This document shows positions 1 through 5,192 of a DNA stretch of 9,123 bases, in pieces. Source of the DNA: Nitrososphaeraceae archaeon (GTDB taxonomy: Archaea; Thermoproteota; Nitrososphaeria; Nitrososphaerales; Nitrososphaeraceae); assembly GCA_030038695.1 (NCBI GenBank), contig JASHSN010000572.1, positions 1-9,123 of the forward strand. Reading direction: 5' to 3'. The notes under the pieces were generated by a model. The model had not been told where the DNA came from. It worked only from the letters and a program-made list of their open reading frames with translations, and ran no database searches. Within the stretch, counting starts at the first letter, position 1. The number at the start of each line of letters is the position of its first letter. Made by a program: the position numbers and the translations under genes.

Positions 1-222
1 CTTGCAATACCAGAATTCAGTGGATTTGATATTTTCAGAGCATTAAAGAAGGATGACCTGCTAAAGTCGAATAACGTGTTGATATTTACTGCTTCCTCTG
101 TAAGCGACCAAGACATAAAGGGGATGCTGTCTTCTGGTGCAAGAGGAGTGCTTAAAAAACCACTATCGATCGATGATCTGGTAGAAGCCATAGAAAGATT
201 CCGCCAGATTGGTGATAATTAA
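1..222 (+). CDS. Response regulator receiver domain, C-terminal part (partial at 5' end)
   Basis: Frame 1 is open from the window edge to TAA at 220-222 and gives 73 residues. The sequence shows the second half of a CheY-like receiver domain: LAIPEFSGFDI matches the stretch right after the phospho-accepting Asp, so that Asp should be the codon just outside the window. VLIFTASS carries the conserved switch Thr, and GVLKKPLS carries the conserved Lys-Pro. The protein ends soon after the last helix (IDDLVEAIERF), so no output domain follows; either it is a stand-alone receiver or the receiver is the last domain of a larger protein. Such proteins take phosphate from a histidine kinase and signal through protein contacts in the cytoplasm. 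The kinase partner cannot be identified from here. Confidence 0.93.
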   Translation, partial: LAIPEFSGFDIFRALKKDDLLKSNNVLIFTASSVSDQDIKGMLSSGARGVLKKPLSIDDLVEAIERFRQIGDN

Positions 223-429
223 TGACAATAACCAATATCTCCTGCTTGAATTTATTATTACATATACTTGATCGTTGTATTTGAGCAATTTATCAAATAA
301 GTAGATGTGTTACTATTGAAAGCCGATCAACGTAGCGATGAACTAATTGCAGAGATATCTTTAGAATTATTGGTTTGGTGGTGCAGATAATGACACTGAC
401 ATATTGCTACCTGTAATCTTACTAGCTGA

Positions 430-639
430 CTAGGAGGCTAGAAGGAGAATCGCTTTTTCACTCATGTCAAACCAACCTGGAAAACATGATTCTTTGTGGC
501 CTAGTGGAATATCCTGTTTCTCCCGTTTTACCACTACGTATTTTATAGCTAAATAACGTACAAGTGTATCTTTACACACAAAGACATTTAAGTCAACATG
601 AGCTATGAGCATTAACAAGGACACTATTTTCTGAAGCAT
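430..639 (-). CDS. Doubtful small ORF, unknown function
   Basis: The ORF has 69 codons with ATG at 637-639 and stop TAG at 430-432. The N-terminus is hydrophobic (VSLLMLIAHV) but is followed by a basic middle (VVVKREKQDIPLGHKESC) rather than a signal-peptide cleavage motif. I do not recognise a family. CGGAG lies directly against the start with no spacer, which is too close for a normal ribosome site, and an AT-rich TTAATTATC lies only about 10-18 nt upstream. Either it is a real lineage-specific small gene, perhaps with a later start at the second Met, or a chance ORF in decayed sequence. Confidence 0.25.
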   Translation of the reverse strand: MLQKIVSLLMLIAHVDLNVFVCKDTLVRYLAIKYVVVKREKQDIPLGHKESCFPGWFDMSEKAILLLAS

Positions 640-705
640 CTCCGAATAGATAATTAATTACGTCAAACGGCATCACTTTATGTCAAGTTACATAAACAAG
701 TATAG

Positions 706-722
706 ACAATGTGGGACATTGT
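706..722. repeat. Perfect inverted repeat, 7-bp arms, GGG loop
   Basis: ACAATGT and ACATTGT are exact reverse complements separated by GGG. The element sits in non-coding spacer. It could be a palindromic regulator site or a short RNA hairpin. It is short enough to occur by chance. Confidence 0.4.
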
Positions 723-1014
723 ATAGATCAATTAAGGTTTGGTGCACAAGTGCTTTTTGTGATTTTAGTGGGTATGACGAAATACGTCGTTTTGTTTTGT
801 ATCACGTTGCTAGCTGATTTACGCAGTATTAGCAGCTAGATCAGCGCTGCGGCGTAGCAGTTTAAAGCAGTCTTTGTTTGTACTTTGCATGTATAAATGC
901 AGTTAATTAGCTATAGATTACGTAGTATCATAGAAGAAAGATTATCTACGACATAGAAGAGAGACTTTTGCGTTATTTAGCTATAATAAAGGCTGTACTC
1001 GACTACAGTGGGAC

Positions 1015-1032
1015 AACGTACCGCATAAGCAA
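1015..1032 (+). repeat. Direct repeat copy 1 (partner at 5193-5210)
   Basis: The sequence AAC(G)TACCGCATAAGCAA matches 5193-5210 at 17 of 18 positions, with 14 bases identical in a row. Flanks differ. Here it also forms the left arm of a TAAGCA/TGCTTA inverted repeat, which the other copy lacks. The two copies bracket about 4.2 kb that includes the small secreted genes, the deacetylase and the Cys-rich secreted gene. Confidence 0.45.
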
Positions 1033-1177
1033 TCCTCCAGCGCCCTCCTGCTTACATGTTTGGATATAATTTGGGTTTTCATGCTACTACTTAATCACAA
1101 TGTAATCTATACTCTGAAACCGCAGCATTCTTAAGTACTCCAGCTTTTGATCATTGTATAGCCGGTTTTATTAATAC

Positions 1178-1429
1178 TCAATCAAATATAGTAAAAACAT
1201 ACTGACAACTAGCAATAGGTAGAGTGGGATCAAGTGACTCATTTCTAGAAATTCTTCCACCAACCATATGCCGTGAACACGAAGATCTATTACCTGTTAT
1301 TCCCGTACTCTTGTGTGCTATCACCATAGCCTCTGTATTGAATATCGTATCCGTATGTGTCGATCCTTTTTCTTTTGCATATTTTGCTACAGCTAATCCT
1401 GATCCATTGATAAGGACTTTCAAATTCAT
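1178..1429 (-). CDS. Small protein of unknown function, coupled to zinc-ribbon gene
   Basis: The gene has 83 codons starting with ATG at 1427-1429, inside the ATGA that also holds the TGA stop (1426-1428) of the upstream zinc-ribbon gene. This arrangement implies co-transcription and translational coupling and fixes the start. The protein begins MNLKVLINGSGLAVAKYAKE and continues with a polar stretch (THTDTIFNTEAMVIAHKSTG). It has two Cys (SSCS and ASCQ), no signal peptide and no membrane segment, so it is probably cytoplasmic. I do not recognise a named family. A plus-strand ORF of 71 codons overlaps this frame (1224-1439), but the operon overlap favours the minus strand. Confidence 0.62.
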   Translation of the reverse strand: MNLKVLINGSGLAVAKYAKEKGSTHTDTIFNTEAMVIAHKSTGITGNRSSCSRHMVGGRISRNESLDPTLPIASCQYVFTIFD

Positions 1430-1689
1430 AGTCCGTTAGAAAACTCTAATATTACTCCTCGCATTGGACTGTATTCAAATTTATATACCTCTCTGGGAGA
1501 TATTGGCATTGATTCAAGGTTATAGCTATCACAAACGAGACATTTAGTAATTCTACTTTTATCTGACGAAATGTGATAATATGATGCACACCAAAAACAG
1601 GAGCTGCACAAAAGAAACTGTATATCCAAATCCTTTTTCGGTGAAGACGACGGCGATGTCTTGTCAGGGGTTCTATTTCTAATTTCCAT
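1426..1689 (-). CDS. Small zinc-ribbon protein (CxxCxxC...CxxC)
   Basis: The 87-residue protein starts at ATG 1687-1689. Residues 1-22 are a polar, disordered-looking tail rich in Ser, Pro and Lys. Residues 28-34 read CSSCFWC and residues 50-53 read CLVC, giving a CxxCxxC plus CxxC set that can hold one zinc in a ribbon fold. The C-terminal part (MPISPREVYKFEY... GVILEFS) looks like a short beta unit. Small zinc ribbons of this type are common in Nitrososphaeria, and a role in nucleic-acid or protein contact is usual for the fold, but no specific function is known to me. The stop overlaps the start of the next gene by four bases, so the two form an operon. No strong ribosome site or TATA box is seen close upstream. 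Confidence 0.72.
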   Translation of the reverse strand: MEIRNRTPDKTSPSSSPKKDLDIQFLLCSSCFWCASYYHISSDKSRITKCLVCDSYNLESMPISPREVYKFEYSPMRGVILEFSNGL

Positions 1690-1756
1690 CTTTGCCGTAG
1701 TCGCCCCACGATGACTGTATCTTCATCTAGGCAACAGGTGGATTGTAAACTTGTAC

Positions 1757-1945
1757 CTATAATCCCGGTACGCGCTTTACTTCTATTGTCTTGTGGTGAG
1801 CGCTCTTCGTTATGTTATCCCACCAGCGCTCGTGTTCATTGACTTTGTCATATTGCCACCCTCCAGCAGTCATGTTAACGCTCTGCGCATTTGCAGCATT
1901 GCCACTGTTTGTCACAACCGCGGCCACCAATATTGCTGTCGACAT
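1757..1945 (-). CDS. Small secreted protein, start region probably frameshifted
   Basis: The open frame from ATG 1943-1945 gives 62 residues and opens in the middle of a signal-peptide-like stretch (STAILVAAVV... NAANAQ), with mature sequence SVNMTAGGWQYDKVNEHERW. In frame, the codons just upstream read IKILFL, so the Lys plus hydrophobic core begins before this ATG, but no start codon is in that frame before a stop. ATGATGCAT at 1962-1970 lies in the neighbouring frame. Removing one base from the T5 run at 1957-1961 joins them into MMHKILFLM..., a textbook secretion signal and a protein of about 70 residues. The gene is therefore either broken, subject to a sequencing indel, or started internally. 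The mature part is unrecognised. Confidence 0.5.
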   Translation of the reverse strand: MSTAILVAAVVTNSGNAANAQSVNMTAGGWQYDKVNEHERWWDNITKSAHHKTIEVKRVPGL

Positions 1946-1990
1946 GAGAAATAATATTTTTATGCATCATGATGCCTAAAAAAACGTTAG

Positions 1991-2000
1991 AGTATTTAGC
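1991..2000 (-). promoter_or_regulatory. TATA-like box for the 1757-1970 secreted gene
   Basis: On the minus strand GCTAAATACT lies 21-30 nt before the restored ATG at 1968-1970. That is the spacing expected for an archaeal TATA box driving a leaderless transcript. This is inferred from position and base composition only. Confidence 0.35.
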
Positions 2001-2004
2001 CTTT

Positions 2005-2022
2005 CTAGTACACTCGTCGAAT
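2005..2022 (+). repeat. 18-bp element copy 1, within a hairpin
   Basis: CTAGTACACTCGTCGAAT matches the element at 2080-2097 at 15 of 18 positions, including the exact core TCGTCGAAT. In this copy TAGTACA (2006-2012) and TGTACTA (2022-2028) form a perfect 7-bp inverted repeat around a 9-nt loop. It lies just upstream of the minus-strand TATA-like box, where a regulator could bind. Confidence 0.4.
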
Positions 2023-2079
2023 GTACTATAAATAAGCTAGATTTGTATTATCTTTTGCATCTTTGATGTAGGTTTTATA

Positions 2080-2097
2080 CTAGAGCAATCGTCGAAT
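2080..2097 (+). repeat. 18-bp element copy 2
   Basis: CTAGAGCAATCGTCGAAT is the second copy of the element at 2005-2022, in the same orientation and 75 bp away. It lies about 20 bp before the TATA-like run of the plus-strand ORF at 2161. Both copies are in the spacer between two divergent small secreted-protein ORFs. Confidence 0.38.
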
Positions 2098-2116
2098 ACT
2101 CCACAATATATTTAAG

Positions 2117-2129
2117 TATATGTATATTT
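2117..2129 (+). promoter_or_regulatory. TATA-rich promoter candidate for ORF 2161-2337
   Basis: The run TATATGTATATTT offers more than one TATA match, 32-44 nt before the ATG at 2161. That would place the transcript start close to 2145-2150 with a short leader containing GAGG near 2139-2142. Positional inference only. Confidence 0.33.
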
Positions 2130-2160
2130 AGCTTCATAGAGGAAAATCGTTATCGAAGTT

Positions 2161-2337
2161 ATGACAAATAATAAACTCGTTTTGACATCATTCAGCGCTT
2201 TTGCGATGAGAACAATGGCTGAAACTATGATCGCAACGCAGGAAACATACGCAGCAACCATAACATACGTCGGCGATACTTTCTGTGGCAAGAATTATCA
2301 AGGCTCCTTTCATGTTAGTGCAGGGAACCTTCTCTGA
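2161..2337 (+). CDS. Short secreted-protein ORF, possibly decaying
   Basis: ATG 2161 to TGA 2335-2337 encodes 58 residues. The first 31 residues have the layout of an archaeal signal peptide: NNKLVLTSF at the start and an ATQETYAA cleavage-like end. However, Arg17 and Glu21 interrupt what should be a hydrophobic core. The short mature part reads TITYVGDTFCGKNYQGSF. An intact ancestor with non-polar residues at those two positions would be a normal exported protein, so this may be a pseudogene or a remnant cut short by the TGA. A minus-strand ORF of 86 codons (2188-2448) competes for the same DNA. I favour this strand because of the signal-like start and the TATA-rich run upstream, but not strongly. 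Confidence 0.35.
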   Translation: MTNNKLVLTSFSAFAMRTMAETMIATQETYAATITYVGDTFCGKNYQGSFHVSAGNLL

Positions 2338-2563
2338 GCATACCTCCTGGATTCCCACCATGGACCCCGCTGTGCTTACCTGATAATACAAAGACACAGT
2401 CTGATCACTAGTTTGTTCACTCTCGTACCTGCAAGGAGCAACATACATCCACCGTACAATGATGGACGATATTGTGTAATGTACTTGCGTTGCATCAGTT
2501 TAGAATACAATAGTAATATGGGAACGTTATATGGAAACACGAGAATATCCACATACATGAAAT

Positions 2564-2569
2564 GGTAGG
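2564..2569 (+). promoter_or_regulatory. Ribosome-site-like GGTAGG
   Basis: GGTAGG ends six bases before ATG 2576. It is one base longer than the usual GGAGG spacing pattern but is the best such match in the region. It supports ATG 2576 over the TTG at 2573 as the start. Confidence 0.35.
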
Positions 2570-2575
2570 TCTTTG

Positions 2576-2854
2576 ATGTCAGGAGAAACGCTCGAAGATT
2601 ATTTTACACGTCTTAACCTAGATGAGACTCGAAGAAAATTCCTCGAAAAAATAAAACAAGGAAAGCTCGAAGAAAATGGGATAGACGAGCACTATCTGAA
2701 TGGAAATAGAAAGGAGTATTCGCCGATTGAACGAGACTGGTACTCTATCTATATGAGGAGATTTACGGTTCACCATCGCCAGCGTCGGGCGCGCCGGTTA
2801 CTAGCTATCGATAGAGTTACGGTTGGAAATAATATTAAGCTTCATACCATCTAG
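2576..2854 (+). CDS. Small charged protein, unknown function
   Basis: The gene runs from ATG 2576 to TAG 2852-2854, 92 residues (TTG at 2573 is the first possible start, one codon earlier). It is strongly charged and looks largely helical: SGETLEDYFTRLNLDETRRK, then an acidic patch around residues 31-40, then NRKEYSPIERDWYSIYMRRF. Residues 67-80 form a very basic stretch (HHRQRRARRLLAIDR), which could touch nucleic acid. There is no signal peptide or membrane segment and no Cys. I do not recognise a characterised family. A long hairpin starts four bases after the stop, and the deacetylase gene follows on the same strand about 260 bp later, probably as a separate unit. Confidence 0.68.
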   Translation: MSGETLEDYFTRLNLDETRRKFLEKIKQGKLEENGIDEHYLNGNRKEYSPIERDWYSIYMRRFTVHHRQRRARRLLAIDRVTVGNNIKLHTI

Positions 2855-2858
2855 TTTC

Positions 2859-2909
2859 ACTACTTGTTGTACCTCGAAATATGCCAATTTTGAAATACCA
2901 ACGAGTAGT
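2859..2909 (+). terminator. 51-nt near-continuous hairpin after gene 2576-2854
   Basis: Arms 2859-2871 and 2896-2909 pair over 13 bp with one G-U pair and one bulged C (2898). After a 2x2 internal loop (CC/AA), arms 2874-2880 and 2887-2893 pair over 7 bp with one G-U pair, closed by the six-base loop ATGCCA. It starts four bases after the stop codon. No T run follows directly, so it is not a typical archaeal terminator. It may protect the 3' end, be a processing site, or be a small mobile or structured RNA. Confidence 0.5.
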
Positions 2910-3112
2910 TGCTGAGGATTCCTAATGATATATTCTATTGTCTACCTATTGTTAGTTATTAGTATGTTGAATCACAATGTGAGAGATGAATACACATGTA
3001 TGCTAATTTACTTGACACGACTTCGCGGAAGGTGGTGTTTCAGTGCGTGTACAGCAATTGGAGTCCATTCTAAAATACATTTCATTCAACTCGAATCAAA
3101 TTATTTTATAAA

Positions 3113-4015
3113 ATGTTGAGAAATCCAATGTTTGCAATTATAGCTATTATTATCTTAATGACACTCATCGTTGATAGTCCGCTTTTAAACACGGCCCTAG
3201 GCAACGTTGTTAATAGTAATAACAAGGCGGTAATGTTAGGCTTTGATGGTGGATGGAAAAGTCAGATAACGTATGCAAAACCCATTCTAGACGAATATGG
3301 GTTTAAGGCTAGTTTCTTTATTGTATGTGGCAGAGTAGGAACACAACCAAACTGGATGAATTGGCAAGATATAGCTGAGTTAAAGAAAGACGGAATGGAT
3401 ATAGAATCACATTCGATGACTCATTCCAATCTTAATATGCTAAATCAAAACCAATTGGATTATCAAATCGGTGGTTCAAAGCAATGCCTTGCTAGTCACG
3501 GCTATAATTCTACTGTCTTTGCTTATCCATACAATTCAGGGTCAAATGACCCAACTGTGGTAAGGATAGTTGCCAAATATTATAATATAGGAAGGTCTGG
3601 AACGGAGCCTCTTATGTTTTTAAATTGTAATGGCTTTAGAAATCATCCACAAACTGATTGTAGAACCTACGGACGTGATGGAGAACTGAATTACGCAAAT
3701 AGGTATGTGGCTAGAAGTTTATTTTTTGATATGGTACAAATAAAAGATTCATTTAATAACACTAAAATATTTTCTGACTTTGTAAAGCTTGTCAATAGCC
3801 AGAGTACCTATAATCAAGGCGGAAAGATAAACGCAGTTCCGTTAATTATATTCCATAATGTAGCCTGGATTACTAATCGTCCTTCTTATACTAATGTGGG
3901 ACTTTTTGGTCAATTAATGAAATACCTGTATGAGACCCACTTTAAAGTATTAACTTACAGACAGCTTGGATATAATACAAAGACTAATACGTTTTACTTA
4001 AATGGTATATCTTGA
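3113..4015 (+). CDS. Polysaccharide deacetylase-like protein (NodB homology, carbohydrate esterase 4)
   Basis: The 300-residue protein starts at ATG 3113. Residues 6-22 are a hydrophobic N-terminal segment (uncleaved anchor or signal peptide), so it should work outside the cell or on the membrane's outer face. The NodB-type domain starts at residue 40. The first motif reads GFDGGWKSQ: Asp45, the usual catalytic base, is present, but the next residue, normally the metal-binding Asp, is Gly46. His100 and His104 (SHSMTH) supply the two metal His. The third motif is AYPYNSGSND (137-146), lacking the usual Arg before the aromatic-Pro. His248 (IIFHNV) fits the late catalytic His. An insert with NCNGF and TDCRTYGRDG lies at 171-190. 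The family removes acetyl groups from N-acetylated sugars. With one metal ligand changed, activity is uncertain. No ribosome site is seen; the transcript may be leaderless, with TAAAATACAT at 3071-3080 a possible TATA box. Confidence 0.9.
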   Translation: MLRNPMFAIIAIIILMTLIVDSPLLNTALGNVVNSNNKAVMLGFDGGWKSQITYAKPILDEYGFKASFFIVCGRVGTQPNWMNWQDIAELKKDGMDIESHSMTHSNLNMLNQNQLDYQIGGSKQCLASHGYNSTVFAYPYNSGSNDPTVVRIVAKYYNIGRSGTEPLMFLNCNGFRNHPQTDCRTYGRDGELNYANRYVARSLFFDMVQIKDSFNNTKIFSDFVKLVNSQSTYNQGGKINAVPLIIFHNVAWITNRPSYTNVGLFGQLMKYLYETHFKVLTYRQLGYNTKTNTFYLNGIS

Positions 4016-4074
4016 CAAGTTAGTAATAAAGAATATGTTCTGTGAAAATATCAAGAAATCGTTGGCGATTAGTG

Positions 4075-4085
4075 TTTATATAATA
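4075..4085 (+). promoter_or_regulatory. Strong TATA-box candidate
   Basis: TTTATATAATA is close to the archaeal TATA consensus. It lies about 32-42 nt before ATG 4117, with no annotated long gene on the plus strand downstream. Transcription would start near 4105. It could also act on the minus strand, since the core is nearly symmetric. Confidence 0.4.
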
Positions 4086-4116
4086 TCGACTGTCCCTTTC
4101 TAATATTCCTAAACAA

Positions 4117-4191
4117 ATGTCGGATGCAGATTCTTCTGAAAATTTAGAAGGGCGCCCATTTACAACTCACTTTCTCCCTCTAGTCTTTTAA
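4117..4191 (+). CDS. Possible 24-residue micro-ORF
   Basis: ATG 4117 to TAA 4189-4191 encodes 24 residues, beginning with an acidic MSDADSSENLEGRPF and ending in a hydrophobic FLPLVF. It is too short to judge from sequence alone. The only support is context: a good TATA box at the right distance and two T6 tracts 40-65 nt after the stop. The transcript could instead be a non-coding RNA, or the ORF could be a leftover N-terminus of a lost gene. Confidence 0.22.
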   Translation: MSDADSSENLEGRPFTTHFLPLVF

Positions 4192-4232
4192 GTTTCAGGT
4201 TCTAAGACTTGGCATGTGGTTATATGAGGTAG

Positions 4233-4256
4233 TTTTTTCTTAACAGGCTGTTTTTT
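4233..4256 (+). terminator. Two T6 tracts, candidate archaeal terminator
   Basis: Two runs of six T (4233-4238 and 4251-4256) stand 12 bases apart. Archaeal RNA polymerase stops at U-rich tracts without a required hairpin, so this can end a plus-strand transcript from 4105 or read-through from the deacetylase. Confidence 0.4.
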
Positions 4257-4346
4257 ATGGCTAGCTTGGGCCCGTTAAAAACACCCCCGTATATCCATGT
4301 TCCTAATGTCAATTCATCTCACAATTTCAGCTACCATGCATCGCTT

Positions 4347-4371
4347 CCAGTAACGCCGCCGCTTTTACTGG
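4347..4371 (-). other. 7-bp hairpin after the Cys-rich secreted gene
   Basis: CCAGTAA and TTACTGG are exact reverse complements around an 11-base GC-rich loop (4354-4364). On the minus strand the hairpin begins 13 bases after the stop of gene 4385-4912. No T run follows closely, so a 3'-end stabiliser is as likely as a terminator. Confidence 0.4.
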
Positions 4372-4384
4372 CTCCTGTACCCGG

Positions 4385-4912
4385 TTAAACGCGTGTACAA
4401 GAAAGCTCATTAGTAGGGGGCACTGTAAATGCACATGTTAACTGAACGCCATTATCAGTTGTGCAATTAGAAGGAGATGATGGGAAATGCCCTACGCAAC
4501 TTATCGTTGTACAGCCAATATCATTACAAAAGTTGGGACCAATAGGTGTGTTGCAATTGGTCTCCACATATGGATATGGGGACCCACATACTTGGAACGA
4601 TAATGCTACTGTCGTTGGCGTGGGAGGTGTGGGAGATGTGGGAGGTGTGGGAGATGTGGGAGTAACCTTTTCGTGAATGTCAAAGGTAGTTCCACCGCTT
4701 TGGGTAATCGTGTCAGAAGAACTAGCAGTGCATGCATTGGTGATTCCAGATGTTCCTCCGGCAGATTTGCACCCCTGGTCTTGATTTGTGTCTGTTTGAA
4801 CGTTAATACCTCGATTGGCAAACGTCATGTGTGCACCTTCCATACCTACTACGAACAAAGCTGCAATGGCTGCCATTGCAGCCAAAAAAGCACCATTTAT
4901 TACGCCTTTCAT
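4385..4912 (-). CDS. Secreted Cys-rich protein with Thr/Pro linker
   Basis: The 175-residue protein starts at ATG 4910-4912 with a signal peptide (MKGVINGAFLAAMAAIAALF, cleavage perhaps near HMTFA, residue 32). Residues 36-74 carry the pattern GINVQTDTNQDQ...AGGTSGI...CTASSSDTITQSGG, which I recognise as recurrent in secreted Nitrososphaeria proteins of unknown function. Residues 84-101 are a linker built only of Thr, Pro and Ser, encoded by 9-bp DNA repeats. The rest (residues 105-175) holds eight of the ten Cys (109, 120, 129, 134, 139, 150, 160, 172), an even number that suits disulfides outside the cell. A surface or cell-wall role is inferred. A TATA-like box lies about 24-32 nt upstream and there is no ribosome site, which fits a leaderless transcript. 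Confidence 0.82.
   Translation of the reverse strand: MKGVINGAFLAAMAAIAALFVVGMEGAHMTFANRGINVQTDTNQDQGCKSAGGTSGITNACTASSSDTITQSGGTTFDIHEKVTPTSPTPPTSPTPPTPTTVALSFQVCGSPYPYVETNCNTPIGPNFCNDIGCTTISCVGHFPSSPSNCTTDNGVQLTCAFTVPPTNELSCTRV
4619..4663 (+). repeat. Five tandem 9-bp units encoding the Thr/Pro linker
   Basis: Five units of the form (T/C)GTGGGAG(G/A/T) follow each other without gaps; the last base alternates G and A, giving an 18-bp higher period. On the coding minus strand they encode alternating TPP and TSP triplets. Because the unit is a multiple of three, gain or loss of units would change linker length without a frameshift. Confidence 0.85.
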
Positions 4913-4935
4913 GTTATAATCCTGAAAGCCAGTTT

Positions 4936-4944
4936 GGTATATCT
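4936..4944 (-). promoter_or_regulatory. TATA-like box of the Cys-rich secreted gene
   Basis: On the minus strand AGATATACC lies 24-32 nt before the ATG at 4912, the spacing of a leaderless archaeal promoter. Positional inference. Confidence 0.4.
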
Positions 4945-5192
4945 GAGATGCTTCACAACAATTGCTAAGAATATAGGAGAAATCTGCAGATATATTTCAA
5001 GTATATTGTCATCGTTAGAAATACAGACATTAAACATTCTGTTCTATTGTTCTTCTTTGCATTGTACGGACATTGCCTTGTTTTAACCGGACCATCGCTT
5101 CAGATTTATGATATACCGTCATCTACAAACAGTTCAATACCTGTGACATAACTAAGTTACATATGTATGCTCTCCAACATAACATAAAAGAT

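Larger units (their letters stand above)
223..1177. other. Gene-poor spacer with small repeats
   Basis: About 950 bases hold no gene I can support firmly. One weak minus-strand ORF (430-639) is listed separately. Small structures are visible: a perfect 7-bp inverted repeat around GGG at 706-722; a GC-richer patch near 808-865 with several short complementary words; imperfect 13-bp direct repeats at 929-941 and 952-964 (12 of 13 identical), with CGTAG at 921-925 facing CTACG at 946-950; a CTGTA/TACAG inverted repeat near 993-1008; and a TAAGCA/TGCTTA inverted repeat spanning about 1025-1053. None matches an RNA family I recognise. The region may be decayed sequence or may encode an unannotated small RNA. 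Confidence 0.5.
4016..4384. other. Spacer holding a possible small transcription unit
   Basis: No long gene is present in these 369 bases between the convergent deacetylase and Cys-rich secreted genes. A short AATCG/CGATT hairpin (4057-4070, four-base loop) lies about 40 nt after the deacetylase stop. It is followed by a consensus-like TATA box, a 24-codon ORF and two T6 tracts, listed separately. A GGGCGCCC palindrome occurs near 4150-4157. A 7-bp hairpin lies just beyond the stop of the minus-strand gene. Confidence 0.5.

Noticed and set aside
301..390. Short open frame reading VDVLLLKADQRSDELIAEIS
   Set aside because: Fewer than 30 codons with no good start. It looks protein-like and could be a gene remnant, but cannot be supported.
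680..817. 45-codon plus-strand ORF with four Cys
   Set aside because: No promoter or ribosome site and no recognisable motif; it contains the 706-722 hairpin, which better explains part of its sequence.
1224..1439. 71-codon plus-strand ORF
   Set aside because: It is antisense to the coupled minus-strand gene 1178-1429, whose ATGA overlap gives better support.
1452..1709. 85-codon minus-strand ORF in another frame
   Set aside because: It overlaps the zinc-ribbon gene in a different frame and loses the CxxCxxC/CxxC pattern.
2188..2448. 86-codon minus-strand ORF rich in Cys near its C-terminus
   Set aside because: No family recognised, the Cys spacing is irregular, and the opposite strand carries a signal-peptide-like ORF with a TATA-rich run upstream. 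It remains possible.
2376..2558. 60-codon minus-strand ORF
   Set aside because: It overlaps the 2188-2448 frame and the promoter side of gene 2576-2854; no motif or start signal.
2925..3119. 64-codon plus-strand ORF with a hydrophobic start
   Set aside because: It overlaps the deacetylase start, has no cleavage motif or recognisable content, and no ribosome site.
4461..5086. Plus-strand ORFs of 71 and 137 codons
   Set aside because: They are mostly antisense to the secreted Cys-rich gene; Gly/Val runs come from reading the Thr/Pro repeat backwards.
5087..5160. tRNA-like T-arm CAGTTCAATACCTG
   Set aside because: The stem and loop sizes do not fit, and no acceptor, D or anticodon arms can be paired around it.
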